Assembly (NCBI GenBank): GCA_026397315.1
Contig: JAPLVC010000002.1
Span: forward strand, 59,994-123,993
Reading direction: 5' to 3'
DNA: 64,000 bases
Origin: Candidatus Aenigmatarchaeota archaeon
GTDB lineage: Archaea > Aenigmatarchaeota > Aenigmatarchaeia > QMZP01 > QMZT01
Shown: positions 45,329 to 54,148 of the stretch, in pieces
Numbering within the stretch: position 1 is the first letter of the stretch
How the letters are laid out: the number at the start of each line of letters is the position of its first letter
Program-made: the position numbers and the translations under genes
Notes under the pieces: model-generated
The model's database searches: none
What the model was told of the DNA's origin: nothing
What the model saw: only the letters and a program-made list of their open reading frames with translations

Positions 45329-46092
45329 CTTGCAACCTCATCCTTTACCTTTTCAAATTTTTCAGCAACGTTATTGTATTTGCTGAAAATCAGCTTAAGA
45401 TCGTCTTCGGTTATGCCGTGGTCTTTGAGCAGCTGGACTTCCGCACCGATGTTCCTATCCGGTAACGGGCCTCGACAGCCGTCGCATGGCGTCCTGCTTT
45501 CCGGGCACGGGGCGTTGCAGCCGGCGTATGTGACCGGGCCCATGCAGACTTTCCCTTCCTTGAACAAACATTTGGTCTCGCGCTTCTTGCATTCGACGCA
45601 GACGCAGTATTCCTTCTCGCTGGGTTTTTTACCCGTGAGCAGGTTCACTATCACTTCGAAAGCCTCGTCCTCGTTGACCGGGCAGCCGCGCATGTAATAG
45701 TCGACTTTCACGTGCCTGTCTATCGGGTCTACCGTGGCTCTCGATGTGAATTTAGGCTCCTGCGGATAAACAAGGCTTCTGTAGTTAACAGCCGAGTTCC
45801 TTAGCGCCGGCACGCCTCCCCAGCACGCGCACGTGCCGTATGCTATTAGGAACTTCGTGCGCTCCCGCACGCTTTTCAGCTCCTCGAGCTCGCGGTCAGT
45901 CGAGACCGCGCCGTCCATGAATACGACATCGTATTTGCCTCGTTTGTCGTTGAATTCCTTGAGCATCCAGAAATTCGTTATCTGCACGTTGTCGAAAACT
46001 GCGGTAATCCTTCTGTTCAGCAACAGGAACTCGAAAAAGCACCCTTTGCACGAAGTCATGCCGATGAACGCGACTTTGGCTTTGGTTTTCAT
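45325..46092 (-). CDS. hydD: (Sulf)hydrogenase small subunit (delta)
   Basis: 255 residues from the ATG at 46092; the track's extra N-terminal 42 residues are a shadow of hydG in another frame. An ATG at 46107, overlapping the hydG stop, is an alternative. Cluster-binding Cys: 'GMTSCKGCFFEFLL' (proximal 4Fe-4S), 'GTCACWGGVPA', 'RGCPVNEDE', then 'CVCVECKKRETKC' and 'GCNAPCPESRTPCDGC' for the further clusters. Passes electrons between the NiFe subunit and the FAD/Fe-S subunits. Confidence 0.95.
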   Translation of the reverse strand: MKTKAKVAFIGMTSCKGCFFEFLLLNRRITAVFDNVQITNFWMLKEFNDKRGKYDVVFMDGAVSTDRELEELKSVRERTKFLIAYGTCACWGGVPALRNSAVNYRSLVYPQEPKFTSRATVDPIDRHVKVDYYMRGCPVNEDEAFEVIVNLLTGKKPSEKEYCVCVECKKRETKCLFKEGKVCMGPVTYAGCNAPCPESRTPCDGCRGPLPDRNIGAEVQLLKDHGITEDDLKLIFSKYNNVAEKFEKVKDEVAR

Positions 46093-46103
46093 GATTTCAC
46101 TTT

Positions 46104-46931
46104 TCATTTCCATATTTTTTCGGTGAGTTCGTTGAGCTCGTCTTTCCTGAAGACGGGGCCGTCCATGCACACGTATTTCCTGCCTATGTTGCAATGGCCG
46201 CACTTGCCTATGCCGCACTGCATCATGCGCTCCAGTGAAAAATAAATATCGCCGTCTTTTATGCCCATCTTGTTGAATTCAACGTAGATGTCTTTCAGCA
46301 TCCTCGGCGGGCCGCAGCATATCGCCACGTCGGCCTTTATGCCGTGTTTCTCGAACATCGGCTCCACGTGGCCGACTTCTCCGTTCCATTTCATGTCACA
46401 CGTTTTCGTAACGGTTGCGATAGACTCGATGCCGTTCTTGCTCCACCTGTTCATCCTCGCGTTGAATATGGCATTCTCTGGGCAATGCGTCCCGTAGAGC
46501 AGCCACACCTTGCCGTATTCCTGCCTGTGCGCGATTATGTGCTCTACCACGGGCGATAAAGGAGCGATTCCGACGCCGCCGGCAACGACGACGATGTTCC
46601 TGCCCTTGAAGCTGTCCATGGGATACCAGTTGCCGTACGGACCTCGAATGCCTATAAGGCCGCCTTTTTTCATTTTGAACAACGCTTCAGTCACGCTGCC
46701 TGCCTTCTTGACCGTTACGTCGAAATTATGCTTCTCCAGCGGCGACGATGAAATGGATATCGGGACCTCGCCCACGCCGAATACCGCCACTTCCACGAAC
46801 TGCCCGGGCTGGAACTCGATTTTGTCTTTCTTGTTCCTGAGTCTGCAGCTGAAAGTGTAGATGTCGCTGCATTCCTTCTTCACCGCGGTTATCTCCGCTA
46901 TCTTCGGCTCGAAATCATTTTTTGCTCTCAT
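46104..46931 (-). CDS. hydG: (Sulf)hydrogenase gamma subunit, FAD/NAD(P) reductase
   Basis: 275 residues, ferredoxin-NADP reductase fold: 'FQPGQFVEVAVFGVGEVPISISS' (FAD), 'GLIGIRGPYGNWYP', 'NIVVVAGGVGIAPLSPV' (NAD(P)), 'VAICCGPPRMLK' and a C-terminal 2Fe-2S site 'MMQCGIGKCGHCNIGRKYVCMDGPVF'. Links the hydrogenase to NAD(P)H. Overlaps the end of hydB by 17 bases. Confidence 0.96.
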   Translation of the reverse strand: MRAKNDFEPKIAEITAVKKECSDIYTFSCRLRNKKDKIEFQPGQFVEVAVFGVGEVPISISSSPLEKHNFDVTVKKAGSVTEALFKMKKGGLIGIRGPYGNWYPMDSFKGRNIVVVAGGVGIAPLSPVVEHIIAHRQEYGKVWLLYGTHCPENAIFNARMNRWSKNGIESIATVTKTCDMKWNGEVGHVEPMFEKHGIKADVAICCGPPRMLKDIYVEFNKMGIKDGDIYFSLERMMQCGIGKCGHCNIGRKYVCMDGPVFRKDELNELTEKIWK

Positions 46932-47949
46932 ACTCGCTCCTCGCTTTCGCGGCCTCTTCAGTTATGTCTATCTTAGTCATGCATTCCCTTATGCAACGGC
47001 CGCAGCCGACGCAGTGCAGCTTGCCCTGGTTTTCCTTTCCATACAAAAGCTTGTGGTAGAAGAACTGCTTTACTCGTTCTGTTCTCGATTCGCGCGTCAC
47101 CTCGCCTCCTGCGACGCGTGTGAACGGCTGGAGCATGCAGTAATTCCACGTGCGCGATATATTTACTTTTTCAATCCCCTTTTCAGACGGTTCAGCGTCG
47201 TGGTGCACGTCGAAACAATAGCAGGTCGGGCAGACGCTCGTGCAGGACGCGCAGGACAGGCAGCGCTTCGCAGTCTCGTCCCAGAATTCGCTCGAGAAAG
47301 ACGAGCGCATGACCTCTTCGAGATTCTCGGTGTTTATCTGCTTTCTGAACACAAGCTTCGCTTTCGCTGCTGGGCTTCCTGTTTTTCTGAAAAGCTTGTT
47401 GTTAACGAGCGAATGTCCCTTTTCGCTGCCTACTTCAACATGAAATCCATTTCCCGTTTCGGTGAAAAGCAGGTCGAACCCAATCGCCTTGTCCGTGCCC
47501 ATGGAACCGCAGAAGCATTCGTCACCAGCGCTCTTGCAATTGAGCGCCAAAATAAGTGTCGAGCCTCTCGCTTTCTTGTAATAAGCGTCTACGTAACCGT
47601 CTGTCATGACCCTGTCCAAGACGTCAAGCGCGTGCGTGTCGCACGGCCTCACGCCGAACAGCGCAATCTTCCCCGTCTTGGCGCGCTGCCTGACCCTCGA
47701 GCCGGCGAATTCCATCATGAGTAGGCCGTTAGGGTGCAGGAATTTCTTGGGAGGAAACTCGACATTCACATAATTGCCAAGTTTCATCTCGCTGACGGTT
47801 TTGACCTGCCTGAAATTGTGCTCGTCACCAGCTTCGACGGGCGCGAAAACTTTATACTTTCTTGTCAAAGATTCGAAGAATTTGCCGAAATCAGCTTTTT
47901 TTATGGTGTAAAATGCAGGCTTTTCATTCATGTCGTGGGTAGCGGCCAT
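46915..47949 (-). CDS. hydB: (Sulf)hydrogenase beta subunit, 4Fe-4S protein
   Basis: 344 residues from the ATG at 47949, chosen because a TTTTATTTA box lies about 26 bases upstream (leaderless); the track start adds 5 residues. Contains 'CLSCASCTSVCPTCYCFD' and 'CVGCGRCIRECMTKIDI', two 4Fe-4S sites, plus 'LFGVRPCDTHALDVLD' of the HydB/sulfite reductase A family. First gene of the hydBGDA operon. Confidence 0.95.
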   Translation of the reverse strand: MAATHDMNEKPAFYTIKKADFGKFFESLTRKYKVFAPVEAGDEHNFRQVKTVSEMKLGNYVNVEFPPKKFLHPNGLLMMEFAGSRVRQRAKTGKIALFGVRPCDTHALDVLDRVMTDGYVDAYYKKARGSTLILALNCKSAGDECFCGSMGTDKAIGFDLLFTETGNGFHVEVGSEKGHSLVNNKLFRKTGSPAAKAKLVFRKQINTENLEEVMRSSFSSEFWDETAKRCLSCASCTSVCPTCYCFDVHHDAEPSEKGIEKVNISRTWNYCMLQPFTRVAGGEVTRESRTERVKQFFYHKLLYGKENQGKLHCVGCGRCIRECMTKIDITEEAAKARSEYESKK

Positions 47950-47950
47950 A

Positions 47951-47979
47951 TAATATATTATCATCCCCTAAATAAAATT
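47951..47979. promoter_or_regulatory. Overlapping divergent promoters of hydB and the DNA methylase gene
   Basis: Only 30 bases separate the two start codons. TATATTAT (about 47953-47960) is 26 bases before the methylase ATG on the plus strand; TTTTATTTA (revcomp of 47970-47979) is about 26 bases before the hydB ATG on the minus strand. Each TATA box therefore lies in the start region of the other gene, so the two could not be bound freely together. Confidence 0.55.
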
Positions 47980-49128
47980 ATGTCATCGAAAAATCATAAG
48001 TTCAGGTTCAGCGACAAGCTGGAGTGGGGTCTCGACGCGACGTTCGTCCCCAACAAGCGCTTTCCGGTCTACAACTGGTTCTATTACAAGGAGGGCTATT
48101 CCCGCGACCTGGTCCTCAAGACGCTGGAGATGCTCAAGTTCAGCCCGGCTTCCAAAGATTTCGTGCTCGACCCATTCTGCGGTTCCGGGACGACGAACCT
48201 AGCGTGCAAGGAAGCAGGGATAAACTCCGTCGGCTTCGACCTTTCCCCGCTAGCGCTGCTGGCCGCAAGGGTCAAGTGCAGGACATACAATGCAAAAAAG
48301 CTGGCTGAGGCGCTGGTCTCGCTTCGCGAGGCGCATTTCGAGCCGCAGGACCGCTCATGGGTCCCTGGCGACGTCGCACACTATTTCAACCCCCACACGC
48401 TGGATGACGTCATATTCTTCGGCAAAACCGTCGCCAGAATCCAGGACGAGGAGACCCGCGATTTCTTCCGCCTCGGCCTGATAAACTCCGCGACGCGCTG
48501 CTCATACATGTTCAAGGACGGCAGTGTGGTCAAGATGCAGAAACATCACGTCCCGCCGTTCCGCAAGTTCTACTTCGCCCACATGAAGCACATGATACAC
48601 GACGCCAAGAAATTCAAGGCGGGCGGGAAGAAATGCAAGACCATCATCGAGGAAGGCGATGCAAGGGCGATACGCCTGGAGGACAGCTCTATCGGCTGCG
48701 TCATAACTTCGCCTCCTTACCTGAACAAGATTGAATACACGAAAATCTACAGGATAGAGGAATTCCTGTTCTTCGGCGGGCGCGAAGGGAAGGACAGGGG
48801 CGTCCGCTCGTTCATCGGCTCTAAAGCCGATACAGACATTCTGTTCCCCGACATTCCCGCTTCAGCTAACGCGTACTTCTCCGACATGAACCGCGTGATG
48901 CGCGAGCTTTATCGTGTCTGCAAGCCCAGAGCGAAACTGGCGATCGTGGTTGGTAACGGCTGCTTCCCGGACCGCGTGGTGGACAGCGACGTTCTTCTCG
49001 CCGAGCTAGCCGAGCAGGCCGGGTTCAAGGTGAACAGCATCCTCGTCCTGAACAGGCGCTGGTGCACGCGCAATCGTGTCGAAAAGGTAGGCGAGCTCAG
49101 GGAGAGCATGCTGGTGCTGGAAAAATAA
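47980..49128 (+). CDS. DNA methyltransferase (N4/N6 amino type), orphan
   Basis: 382 residues from the ATG at 47980; the track's longer ORF reads antisense through hydB and is rejected. AdoMet motif 'DFVLDPFCGSGTTNLACKEAG' (64-70) comes first, the catalytic 'VITSPPYLNKIEYTKIYRIEEFLF' (TSPPY, 243-247) later, the order of alpha/gamma-type amino methylases. TSPPY favours N4-cytosine, but N6-adenine is possible; some relatives act on RNA. No restriction endonuclease gene is nearby. Confidence 0.85.
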   Translation: MSSKNHKFRFSDKLEWGLDATFVPNKRFPVYNWFYYKEGYSRDLVLKTLEMLKFSPASKDFVLDPFCGSGTTNLACKEAGINSVGFDLSPLALLAARVKCRTYNAKKLAEALVSLREAHFEPQDRSWVPGDVAHYFNPHTLDDVIFFGKTVARIQDEETRDFFRLGLINSATRCSYMFKDGSVVKMQKHHVPPFRKFYFAHMKHMIHDAKKFKAGGKKCKTIIEEGDARAIRLEDSSIGCVITSPPYLNKIEYTKIYRIEEFLFFGGREGKDRGVRSFIGSKADTDILFPDIPASANAYFSDMNRVMRELYRVCKPRAKLAIVVGNGCFPDRVVDSDVLLAELAEQAGFKVNSILVLNRRWCTRNRVEKVGELRESMLVLEK

Positions 49129-49154
49129 ATTGCCTTCCAATAGCCTTCCAGCAT

Positions 49155-49724
49155 TTACCCGAATTTTGACAGGATCTGCTGCCCTATTCTTGTAACATGC
49201 TCTCCAGCTTCCTGGTTCCTTCCACCAGAAATAATGTGGATGAGGTACATATCTTTGCAAATCCAGAGATGGTAATAGTAGACGCCCGGCTCATTGAACT
49301 GGCCCCCGTAATCATTCACATTGTTGACACGGAATCTGCTCTGGTCCCCATAAACATTCTCGCTTATGAGGCCCTCAACACTGAACAGGTGCAGGGAGCT
49401 ATATTGGTATGAGCCATTTAGGGCTTCGAGATTTGCAAATTTCTGCAATTCAACCACCACTTCAGTATCATTCAAGCTGCTAATGGTGTAGTTGCAGAAG
49501 CTGTATTGTCCCAGCGATGAATCTACGACATTTCCATAATTTTCATCCGTTTGACAATCATTTTCGGTCATCCCGAGCTGCTGAAGGTCTTGCGCGTTAA
49601 GCACCAGCTCCTGGGTTCCTGATATTGTATGGGTTGTCTTTCCATCTTGCATTATTGAGTATCCTACGATAAAGCATCCTCCGATAAGTATCAGGAGAAT
49701 TGCTAAAATTATAGCCAGTTTCAT
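49155..49724 (-). CDS. Membrane-anchored exported hypothetical protein (189 aa)
   Basis: N-terminal hydrophobic segment ('AIILAILLILIGGCFIVGYSI') followed by an extracellular beta-rich domain with several N-glycosylation-like NxS/T sites and two Cys. A Cys in the segment ('IGGC') could make it a lipoprotein. No family recognised. More AT-rich than its neighbours, which suggests recent acquisition. Convergent with the DNA methylase. Confidence 0.75.
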   Translation of the reverse strand: MKLAIILAILLILIGGCFIVGYSIMQDGKTTHTISGTQELVLNAQDLQQLGMTENDCQTDENYGNVVDSSLGQYSFCNYTISSLNDTEVVVELQKFANLEALNGSYQYSSLHLFSVEGLISENVYGDQSRFRVNNVNDYGGQFNEPGVYYYHLWICKDMYLIHIISGGRNQEAGEHVTRIGQQILSKFG

Positions 49725-49890
49725 AATATCACCTTCATTTTAGAAAGAGATTATTATATTTAAATACTCTTAATAAGGAGTGCCAACTGGGATTGACTTG
49801 CAATAAGCCATACATCAGGATGGGCGCTGCTTGTTGTCTTGATAAAGACAACGCCAAAAACTTTAATTAACCTTTCCATAAACTTAAGAT

Positions 49891-50250
49891 ATGGAAATAA
49901 ATGCCATGTCTGTTTTGGCCTTTATGTGCATTTTGTTGGCCGTAGTTATTGCTTCCGGATGCACAGGCCAACCAGCTATGCCCTCGTGCGATAACGGCGA
50001 CTGGAGCTGCATATGCGCCAGAATCACCGGCGAAGTCGGATGCAAAAGCTACCCGGACTGCACGTGGACGAATTTCCACTCGAACGACTTCTACTGCATG
50101 GAGCAGTTCTGCATGGATTACGACGAGAAAGAATGCGCCTTGCACAGCCGCTGCATGTGGCTTCTGGACAAGAACGGCGGCAACGAGTATTGCGAGGGAG
50201 CGGCTTATTTCGACCCGGAAAGGCATGCTTTAGTCAACGAAACGGGCTAA
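49891..50250 (+). CDS. Cys-rich secreted lipoprotein (119 aa)
   Basis: Signal peptide with lipobox 'LAVVIASGC' (lipid Cys24), then a compact domain with about 10 further Cys ('CDNGDWSCICARITGEVGC', 'CMEQFCMDY', 'CALHSRCMW'), probably held by disulfides. Small exported Cys-rich lipoproteins of this kind are common in DPANN-like archaea. Function unknown; no neighbours in the same direction. Confidence 0.8.
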   Translation: MEINAMSVLAFMCILLAVVIASGCTGQPAMPSCDNGDWSCICARITGEVGCKSYPDCTWTNFHSNDFYCMEQFCMDYDEKECALHSRCMWLLDKNGGNEYCEGAAYFDPERHALVNETG

Positions 50251-50271
50251 TTCGATTAGAAAGAAAATGAA

Positions 50272-50484
50272 TCACGGAAAAAACGTGTCATGCAAACCGT
50301 ATTTTGCCATTATTGCTACCTGCGCTGGTGTAAATTTTCCTATTCCCGGTGCGTTGTAAATATGACCGTCTGGACAATGGAAACGATATTCTAGTTCAAC
50401 CCCTAGTTCTAATGAAATCTTTTTCAATACGTCGGGTGCGAATTCTCTGTCGGCCCAGCAAGCAACATCCGTATCATTCGTCAT
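50272..50484 (-). CDS. Small hypothetical protein (70 aa)
   Basis: No family recognised. Soluble, with 'CPDGHIYNAPGIGKFTPAQVAIMAKYG' at the C-terminus; two Cys in all. Convergent with the lipoprotein gene, 21 bases apart. The composition is natural for a protein, but nothing indicates a function. Confidence 0.6.
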   Translation of the reverse strand: MTNDTDVACWADREFAPDVLKKISLELGVELEYRFHCPDGHIYNAPGIGKFTPAQVAIMAKYGLHDTFFP

Positions 50485-50529
50485 TTTTATGATATCCCAG
50501 ATAGTTTTATAAAATCTTATTTATCCAAG

Positions 50530-51024
50530 TCAGATGTCCCTCGTCATCCTGAGAAATAACTCCTGCCTGTAGGACTCCAGCTTTTCCGCGCTCTTTTCTT
50601 TCGCCAGCCTGTCTTCGAGCTTCTTGAAGCCGGGGCGAAACCGCCTGTAAGCGAATATCGCGGAGGCAAGCGCCGACTTCTCATGGTCATTCAGCCGGCT
50701 TCCAAACACGACCTCCCTTTCCTTGATGTGGTCCTCGATGAGAATGCGCTTCTTTTTCTTTGTCATATTCTTCGCAGGCAGGACCATTTTCGCCGCGATG
50801 GAAGCTGCGATTTTCCTGACCTGCGACGGCGGCTTCGCCCGGTCCGTCGAAAGCACGAGAACGTTGCCCAGCTCGGTGATGCATTCGAGCACGTCCGAGT
50901 TCTGCGGGTGCACGAAAGTGTCGAGATAGAGTACATTACCGGCCAAATCAAGAAGCGCGACCGAAGTGTGGTGGCCAACGTCTATGCCGCCTATCAGAAT
51001 CCGCCTTTTTACGCGCGAAACCAT
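50530..51024 (-). CDS. DUF460-type RNase H-fold protein
   Basis: 164 residues. 'GGIDVGHHTSVALLDLAGNVLYLD' has the strand-turn with catalytic-like Asp of an RNase H fold, 'VLVLSTDRAKPPSQVRKIAASIAAKMV' the second acidic strand, and the C-terminal 'LNDHEKSALASAIFAYRRFRPGF' holds a further Asp/His. This pattern is that of the archaeal DUF460 proteins, some of which carry longer coiled-coil tails. Role unknown, possibly nucleic acid processing. Confidence 0.78.
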   Translation of the reverse strand: MVSRVKRRILIGGIDVGHHTSVALLDLAGNVLYLDTFVHPQNSDVLECITELGNVLVLSTDRAKPPSQVRKIAASIAAKMVLPAKNMTKKKKRILIEDHIKEREVVFGSRLNDHEKSALASAIFAYRRFRPGFKKLEDRLAKEKSAEKLESYRQELFLRMTRDI

Positions 51025-51076
51025 TCAATTTTTAATTACCGCTAAAATTTAAAAGCGCTCGCCCATTTACCTACAT

Positions 51077-51730
51077 ATGCCCGAAAAAAATGGAATAAAG
51101 GCAGTCATATTCGACTTCGACGGCGTGATAGCGGACTCGAAGAGCACGATATACGCGATTTACAGGGTCGTGCTGGCCGAGATGAAAAAGAAATTCCCGT
51201 TGACAATCGAGGAGTTCACGGACGTGCTCGACGGCAACTACAGGAACTTCTATGCTTCCATGGGAGTCGAAGAGAACGAGATAGAGAAGGCGAACGAGAT
51301 TTACAAAAGGCATTATATGCAGCTGGAAAAGGACATACGCCCGTTCCATGGCGTGTCCGAAGTGCTTTCCGAGCTGAGGAAAAGGGGCTACAAAATAGGC
51401 ATCTCCTCGAACACGCACGAGTTCATAATCAGGCGATTGCTGGCGCAGTTCGGCTTCGAGAGCCACGTTGACGCCGTCGTAGGCGGCAAGGACATAAACA
51501 AGCTCAAGCCCGACCCAGCGCAGATACTGCTGGTAATGGAGAAGCTGGGTGTGAAACACACTGAATGCGTCTTCATCGGTGACATGGAGGTCGACATGCT
51601 CGCCGGCAAGGCGGCTAAGGTGGCGAAACTCATAGCAGCAACGTATGGCTACCATCCGCGCGAGCGCCTGGAAAAATTCGGCCCGGACGCGTTCGTCAAC
51701 AACCCCTTCCAGATTCTCGGCTACTTATAA
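51077..51730 (+). CDS. HAD-superfamily phosphatase
   Basis: 217 residues. Motif I 'KAVIFDFDGVIADSKS' (nucleophile Asp), motif II 'IGISSNTHEF', motif III Lys in 'DINKLKPDPAQI', motif IV 'CVFIGDMEVDM'. Alpha-helical cap between I and II makes it subclass I, like phosphoglycolate phosphatase or beta-phosphoglucomutase. TTTAAAAG about 28 bases before the ATG suggests a leaderless start. Confidence 0.93.
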   Translation: MPEKNGIKAVIFDFDGVIADSKSTIYAIYRVVLAEMKKKFPLTIEEFTDVLDGNYRNFYASMGVEENEIEKANEIYKRHYMQLEKDIRPFHGVSEVLSELRKRGYKIGISSNTHEFIIRRLLAQFGFESHVDAVVGGKDINKLKPDPAQILLVMEKLGVKHTECVFIGDMEVDMLAGKAAKVAKLIAATYGYHPRERLEKFGPDAFVNNPFQILGYL

Positions 51731-51766
51731 AAGATACAAAAGACGATGATTAGAACCAAAAACTAC

Positions 51767-52540
51767 TTATTTCTTCAGCTTTTCCCTGCCCACGTCCTTG
51801 GTGAACTGAACCAGTTTCTTCGCCATGCCCAGCGGGTCCTGCGCGTGCTGGACCATCGAAGCGACGTGAATGCCGTCAGCACCGGCCATGAGCGTCGTCT
51901 TTATGTCGTCCAGCGTCTTACTCGAACCAGCGCATATGACCGGGTGGCCGACCGCCTGCTTGACCGCGCGGAACATCTCCGGCGATGAAGGACCGGGTGC
52001 GCCAGAACCGCGTTCCAGAATCGTGACTCTCTGCCCGAGCAGCTTGCCGGCCAGCGCATACGCCACAGCGATGTCCGGTTTATGATATGGGATGGGCTTA
52101 GCCTCTCCTATCCAGCCGACCGTCTCGCCCGGTTCGACTATTAGCAAAGAAGTGGGAATCGCTTCCATCTTGTTCATGGTTATCATGGGAGCAGCGAGCG
52201 CCTGCGCGCCGGTTATCCAGTAGGGATTGTTCGAATTCAGCAGGCTCATGAAGTAAAGCGCGTCCGCGTATTTGGTCACGCCTCCGATGTTGCCGGGGAA
52301 CAGGACGACCGGCTTGTTCGTGGTTTCCTTTATCCTCTTGACGACGTTGTTGAGGAGGTCGCCTTCCGCTCCTATTGAGCCGCCTATAAGTATGATGTCA
52401 GCGCCCGCTTCATCGAAAACCTTGGCGAATTTGAATGGATTTTCTCTCTTGTCATCCATCGGGTCTATGAGGCCGAAGAAGACCGATCCGTCCTTCTCGA
52501 TGACCTCGTGCAGATACGTCTCGACTTTGCCAATTTTCAT
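51767..52540 (-). CDS. Geranylgeranylglyceryl phosphate synthase
   Basis: 257 residues, TIM-barrel prenyltransferase. 'FFGLIDPMDDKRENPFKFAK', 'ADIILIGGSIGAEGDLL', 'PVVLFPGNIGGVTKYADALYFMSLLNS', 'SLLIVEPGETVGWIGEAKPIPYHKPDI' and 'PVICAGSSKTLDDI' define GGGPS. Joins sn-glycerol-1-phosphate to geranylgeranyl diphosphate, the first committed step of archaeal ether lipid synthesis. Strong marker that the host is archaeal. Confidence 0.96.
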   Translation of the reverse strand: MKIGKVETYLHEVIEKDGSVFFGLIDPMDDKRENPFKFAKVFDEAGADIILIGGSIGAEGDLLNNVVKRIKETTNKPVVLFPGNIGGVTKYADALYFMSLLNSNNPYWITGAQALAAPMITMNKMEAIPTSLLIVEPGETVGWIGEAKPIPYHKPDIAVAYALAGKLLGQRVTILERGSGAPGPSSPEMFRAVKQAVGHPVICAGSSKTLDDIKTTLMAGADGIHVASMVQHAQDPLGMAKKLVQFTKDVGREKLKK

Positions 52541-52703
52541 AGTTTTAAATTGGCGACTGTAGATATAAATATGCTTTTGGTCAATTCGCGATTATCTTCA
52601 TTTGACGCATATGATTCGATTTTAATGTAGTTTAAAAATAGACCACTTTAAAGTAACAAAAAGCTTATAAATACACAAGATAATTTACTTATAGAGTGAT
52701 GAG

Positions 52704-53150
52704 ATGTTACCATACTTGCGTAAAGGTTTGCCGGAAGAAACCAGTATTAACACTGAAATTCGGGGCGGTTACAAGCTCACTGTAAAATGTTACGGTGTGA
52801 AAACTTTCGGGGGAAAAAACAGGGGATGCCCGGTTGGTAGAGTGGTTTTTGAAAGCTATAGAGACAAAGAAGCCCAGAAAATGGCAGATGAATACAATAA
52901 TGAACATAGATTGTGGGAAGAAAAAATCATTTACAGGCCGTTTAAAATGGGAATTGGAAATATTTTCAAGCCAGTGAATCTGTTTAGAGGACATTTTGTA
53001 TTACGCGAATTAAATAGAAGGATGCACGAGCATCCAAATAAAAAATATGAGATGATTTCAGATAAACTATTAGATGAATTGGGTGCTAAGGCATTCGAAC
53101 CATATGTCAATAGCGGAATAAAGACCAATTTCTGTCCAGATTTTTACTAA
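52704..53150 (+). CDS. Hypothetical protein in AT-rich segment (148 aa)
   Basis: No family recognised. Soluble, basic, mixed alpha/beta; 'GGYKLTVKCYGVKTFGGKNRGCPVGRVVFESYRDKEAQKMADEYN' may form the core. TTATAAATA lies about 37 bases upstream with a purine stretch (GTGATGAG) just before the ATG. The gene and its 160-base leader are much richer in A+T than the flanking genes, suggesting a transferred segment. Confidence 0.75.
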   Translation: MLPYLRKGLPEETSINTEIRGGYKLTVKCYGVKTFGGKNRGCPVGRVVFESYRDKEAQKMADEYNNEHRLWEEKIIYRPFKMGIGNIFKPVNLFRGHFVLRELNRRMHEHPNKKYEMISDKLLDELGAKAFEPYVNSGIKTNFCPDFY

Positions 53151-53196
53151 TAGAACGTAATAAAGGATTTTATATAGCTTCACCAAACAAATTCAT

Positions 53197-54120
53197 ATGT
53201 TGTTGGTCACGGGTGCAACGGGTTTTCTGGGCTCCAGCGTCATGCGGGCGATTGCCAGCGGACGGAGGGATGTGCGCATACTCAGCTACGACTACGAAGC
53301 CGCCAAAACGATGTATCCGCAGTTCGATGTAGTCAAAGGCGACATCACCAGGCCGCAGTCGCTGAAGGGCATAGGCAAGAACGTCGATACCATAATCCAC
53401 CTGGCGGGCATAGTCTCCTACACGAAGCCCAAGGACGAGCTTTTCGAAATCAACGTTGAAGGCACGAAAAACATGCTCGAAGCATGCGATGCGTCGAAGA
53501 AAATCATTTTCGCGTCCAGCGTTTCCGTATATGGAGAGATACCCGCTTCCAAAGGCCCGGCCAGCGAGAACTACCCGACACGACCAGCGAACCTCTACGG
53601 CTGGTCGAAGCTCGAAGCGGAAAGGCTTATCGCCGATTCCGGCATGAAATACGTCGTGCTCAGAATAGCGCCCGTTTACGGCGCAGGGTCGCCGCAATGG
53701 TTCAGGAACCTCTCGCTTCTCGAAAAGGGATTCCCTATCCCGAAAACCAGGAACCTGACGCACGTCGCTCACATATCAAACGTGGCGCAGGCGTTCGCGC
53801 TGGCTCTCAAACCCAGGGCAGAAGGCATATACAATATCGCCGACGAGAAGCCGGTCGCTTTCACCGAGTTCGCCAGCGAGCTGGTCACGCTGCTGGGCGG
53901 CCGCCCGAAGCTGATGCCGGGGTGGCTGGTCGGCCTCGGCGCGCGCGCCAAGGGCATGAAGGCGTACCTCGACGTTCTCACGATAAACAGGAATTACGAC
54001 ATCTCCAGCGCAAAGAAGCAGCTCGGCTACAGGCCGAAAGTCGAATTTAACACTGAGTTGAAGAAAATGATAAACTGGTATCTGGACATGAAACAAAAAC
54101 CAAAAGAAAAAGAAATATGA
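53197..54120 (+). CDS. NAD-dependent epimerase/dehydratase (extended SDR)
   Basis: 307 residues. 'LLVTGATGFLGSSVMRAI' (GxxGxxG), 'VVKGDITRP', 'IIHLAGIVSY', catalytic Ser in 'IIFASSVSVYGE', 'LYGWSKLEAERLI' (YxxxK) and 'VLRIAPVYG'. Acts on a nucleotide sugar or similar; substrate unknown. The C-terminal 10 residues are Lys-rich. Confidence 0.92.
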   Translation: MLLVTGATGFLGSSVMRAIASGRRDVRILSYDYEAAKTMYPQFDVVKGDITRPQSLKGIGKNVDTIIHLAGIVSYTKPKDELFEINVEGTKNMLEACDASKKIIFASSVSVYGEIPASKGPASENYPTRPANLYGWSKLEAERLIADSGMKYVVLRIAPVYGAGSPQWFRNLSLLEKGFPIPKTRNLTHVAHISNVAQAFALALKPRAEGIYNIADEKPVAFTEFASELVTLLGGRPKLMPGWLVGLGARAKGMKAYLDVLTINRNYDISSAKKQLGYRPKVEFNTELKKMINWYLDMKQKPKEKEI

Positions 54121-54148
54121 ACAGTCCGAACAATGCAACAATCAGAAT

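Noticed and set aside
46093-46218. Arg-rich N-terminal extension of the hydrogenase small subunit ORF
   Set aside because: It is hydG sequence in another frame; family members start close to the first CxxC motif.
47734-47979. N-terminal 82 residues of the track's 464-aa ORF
   Set aside because: Antisense to hydB and across its promoter; the methylase starts at ATG 47980.
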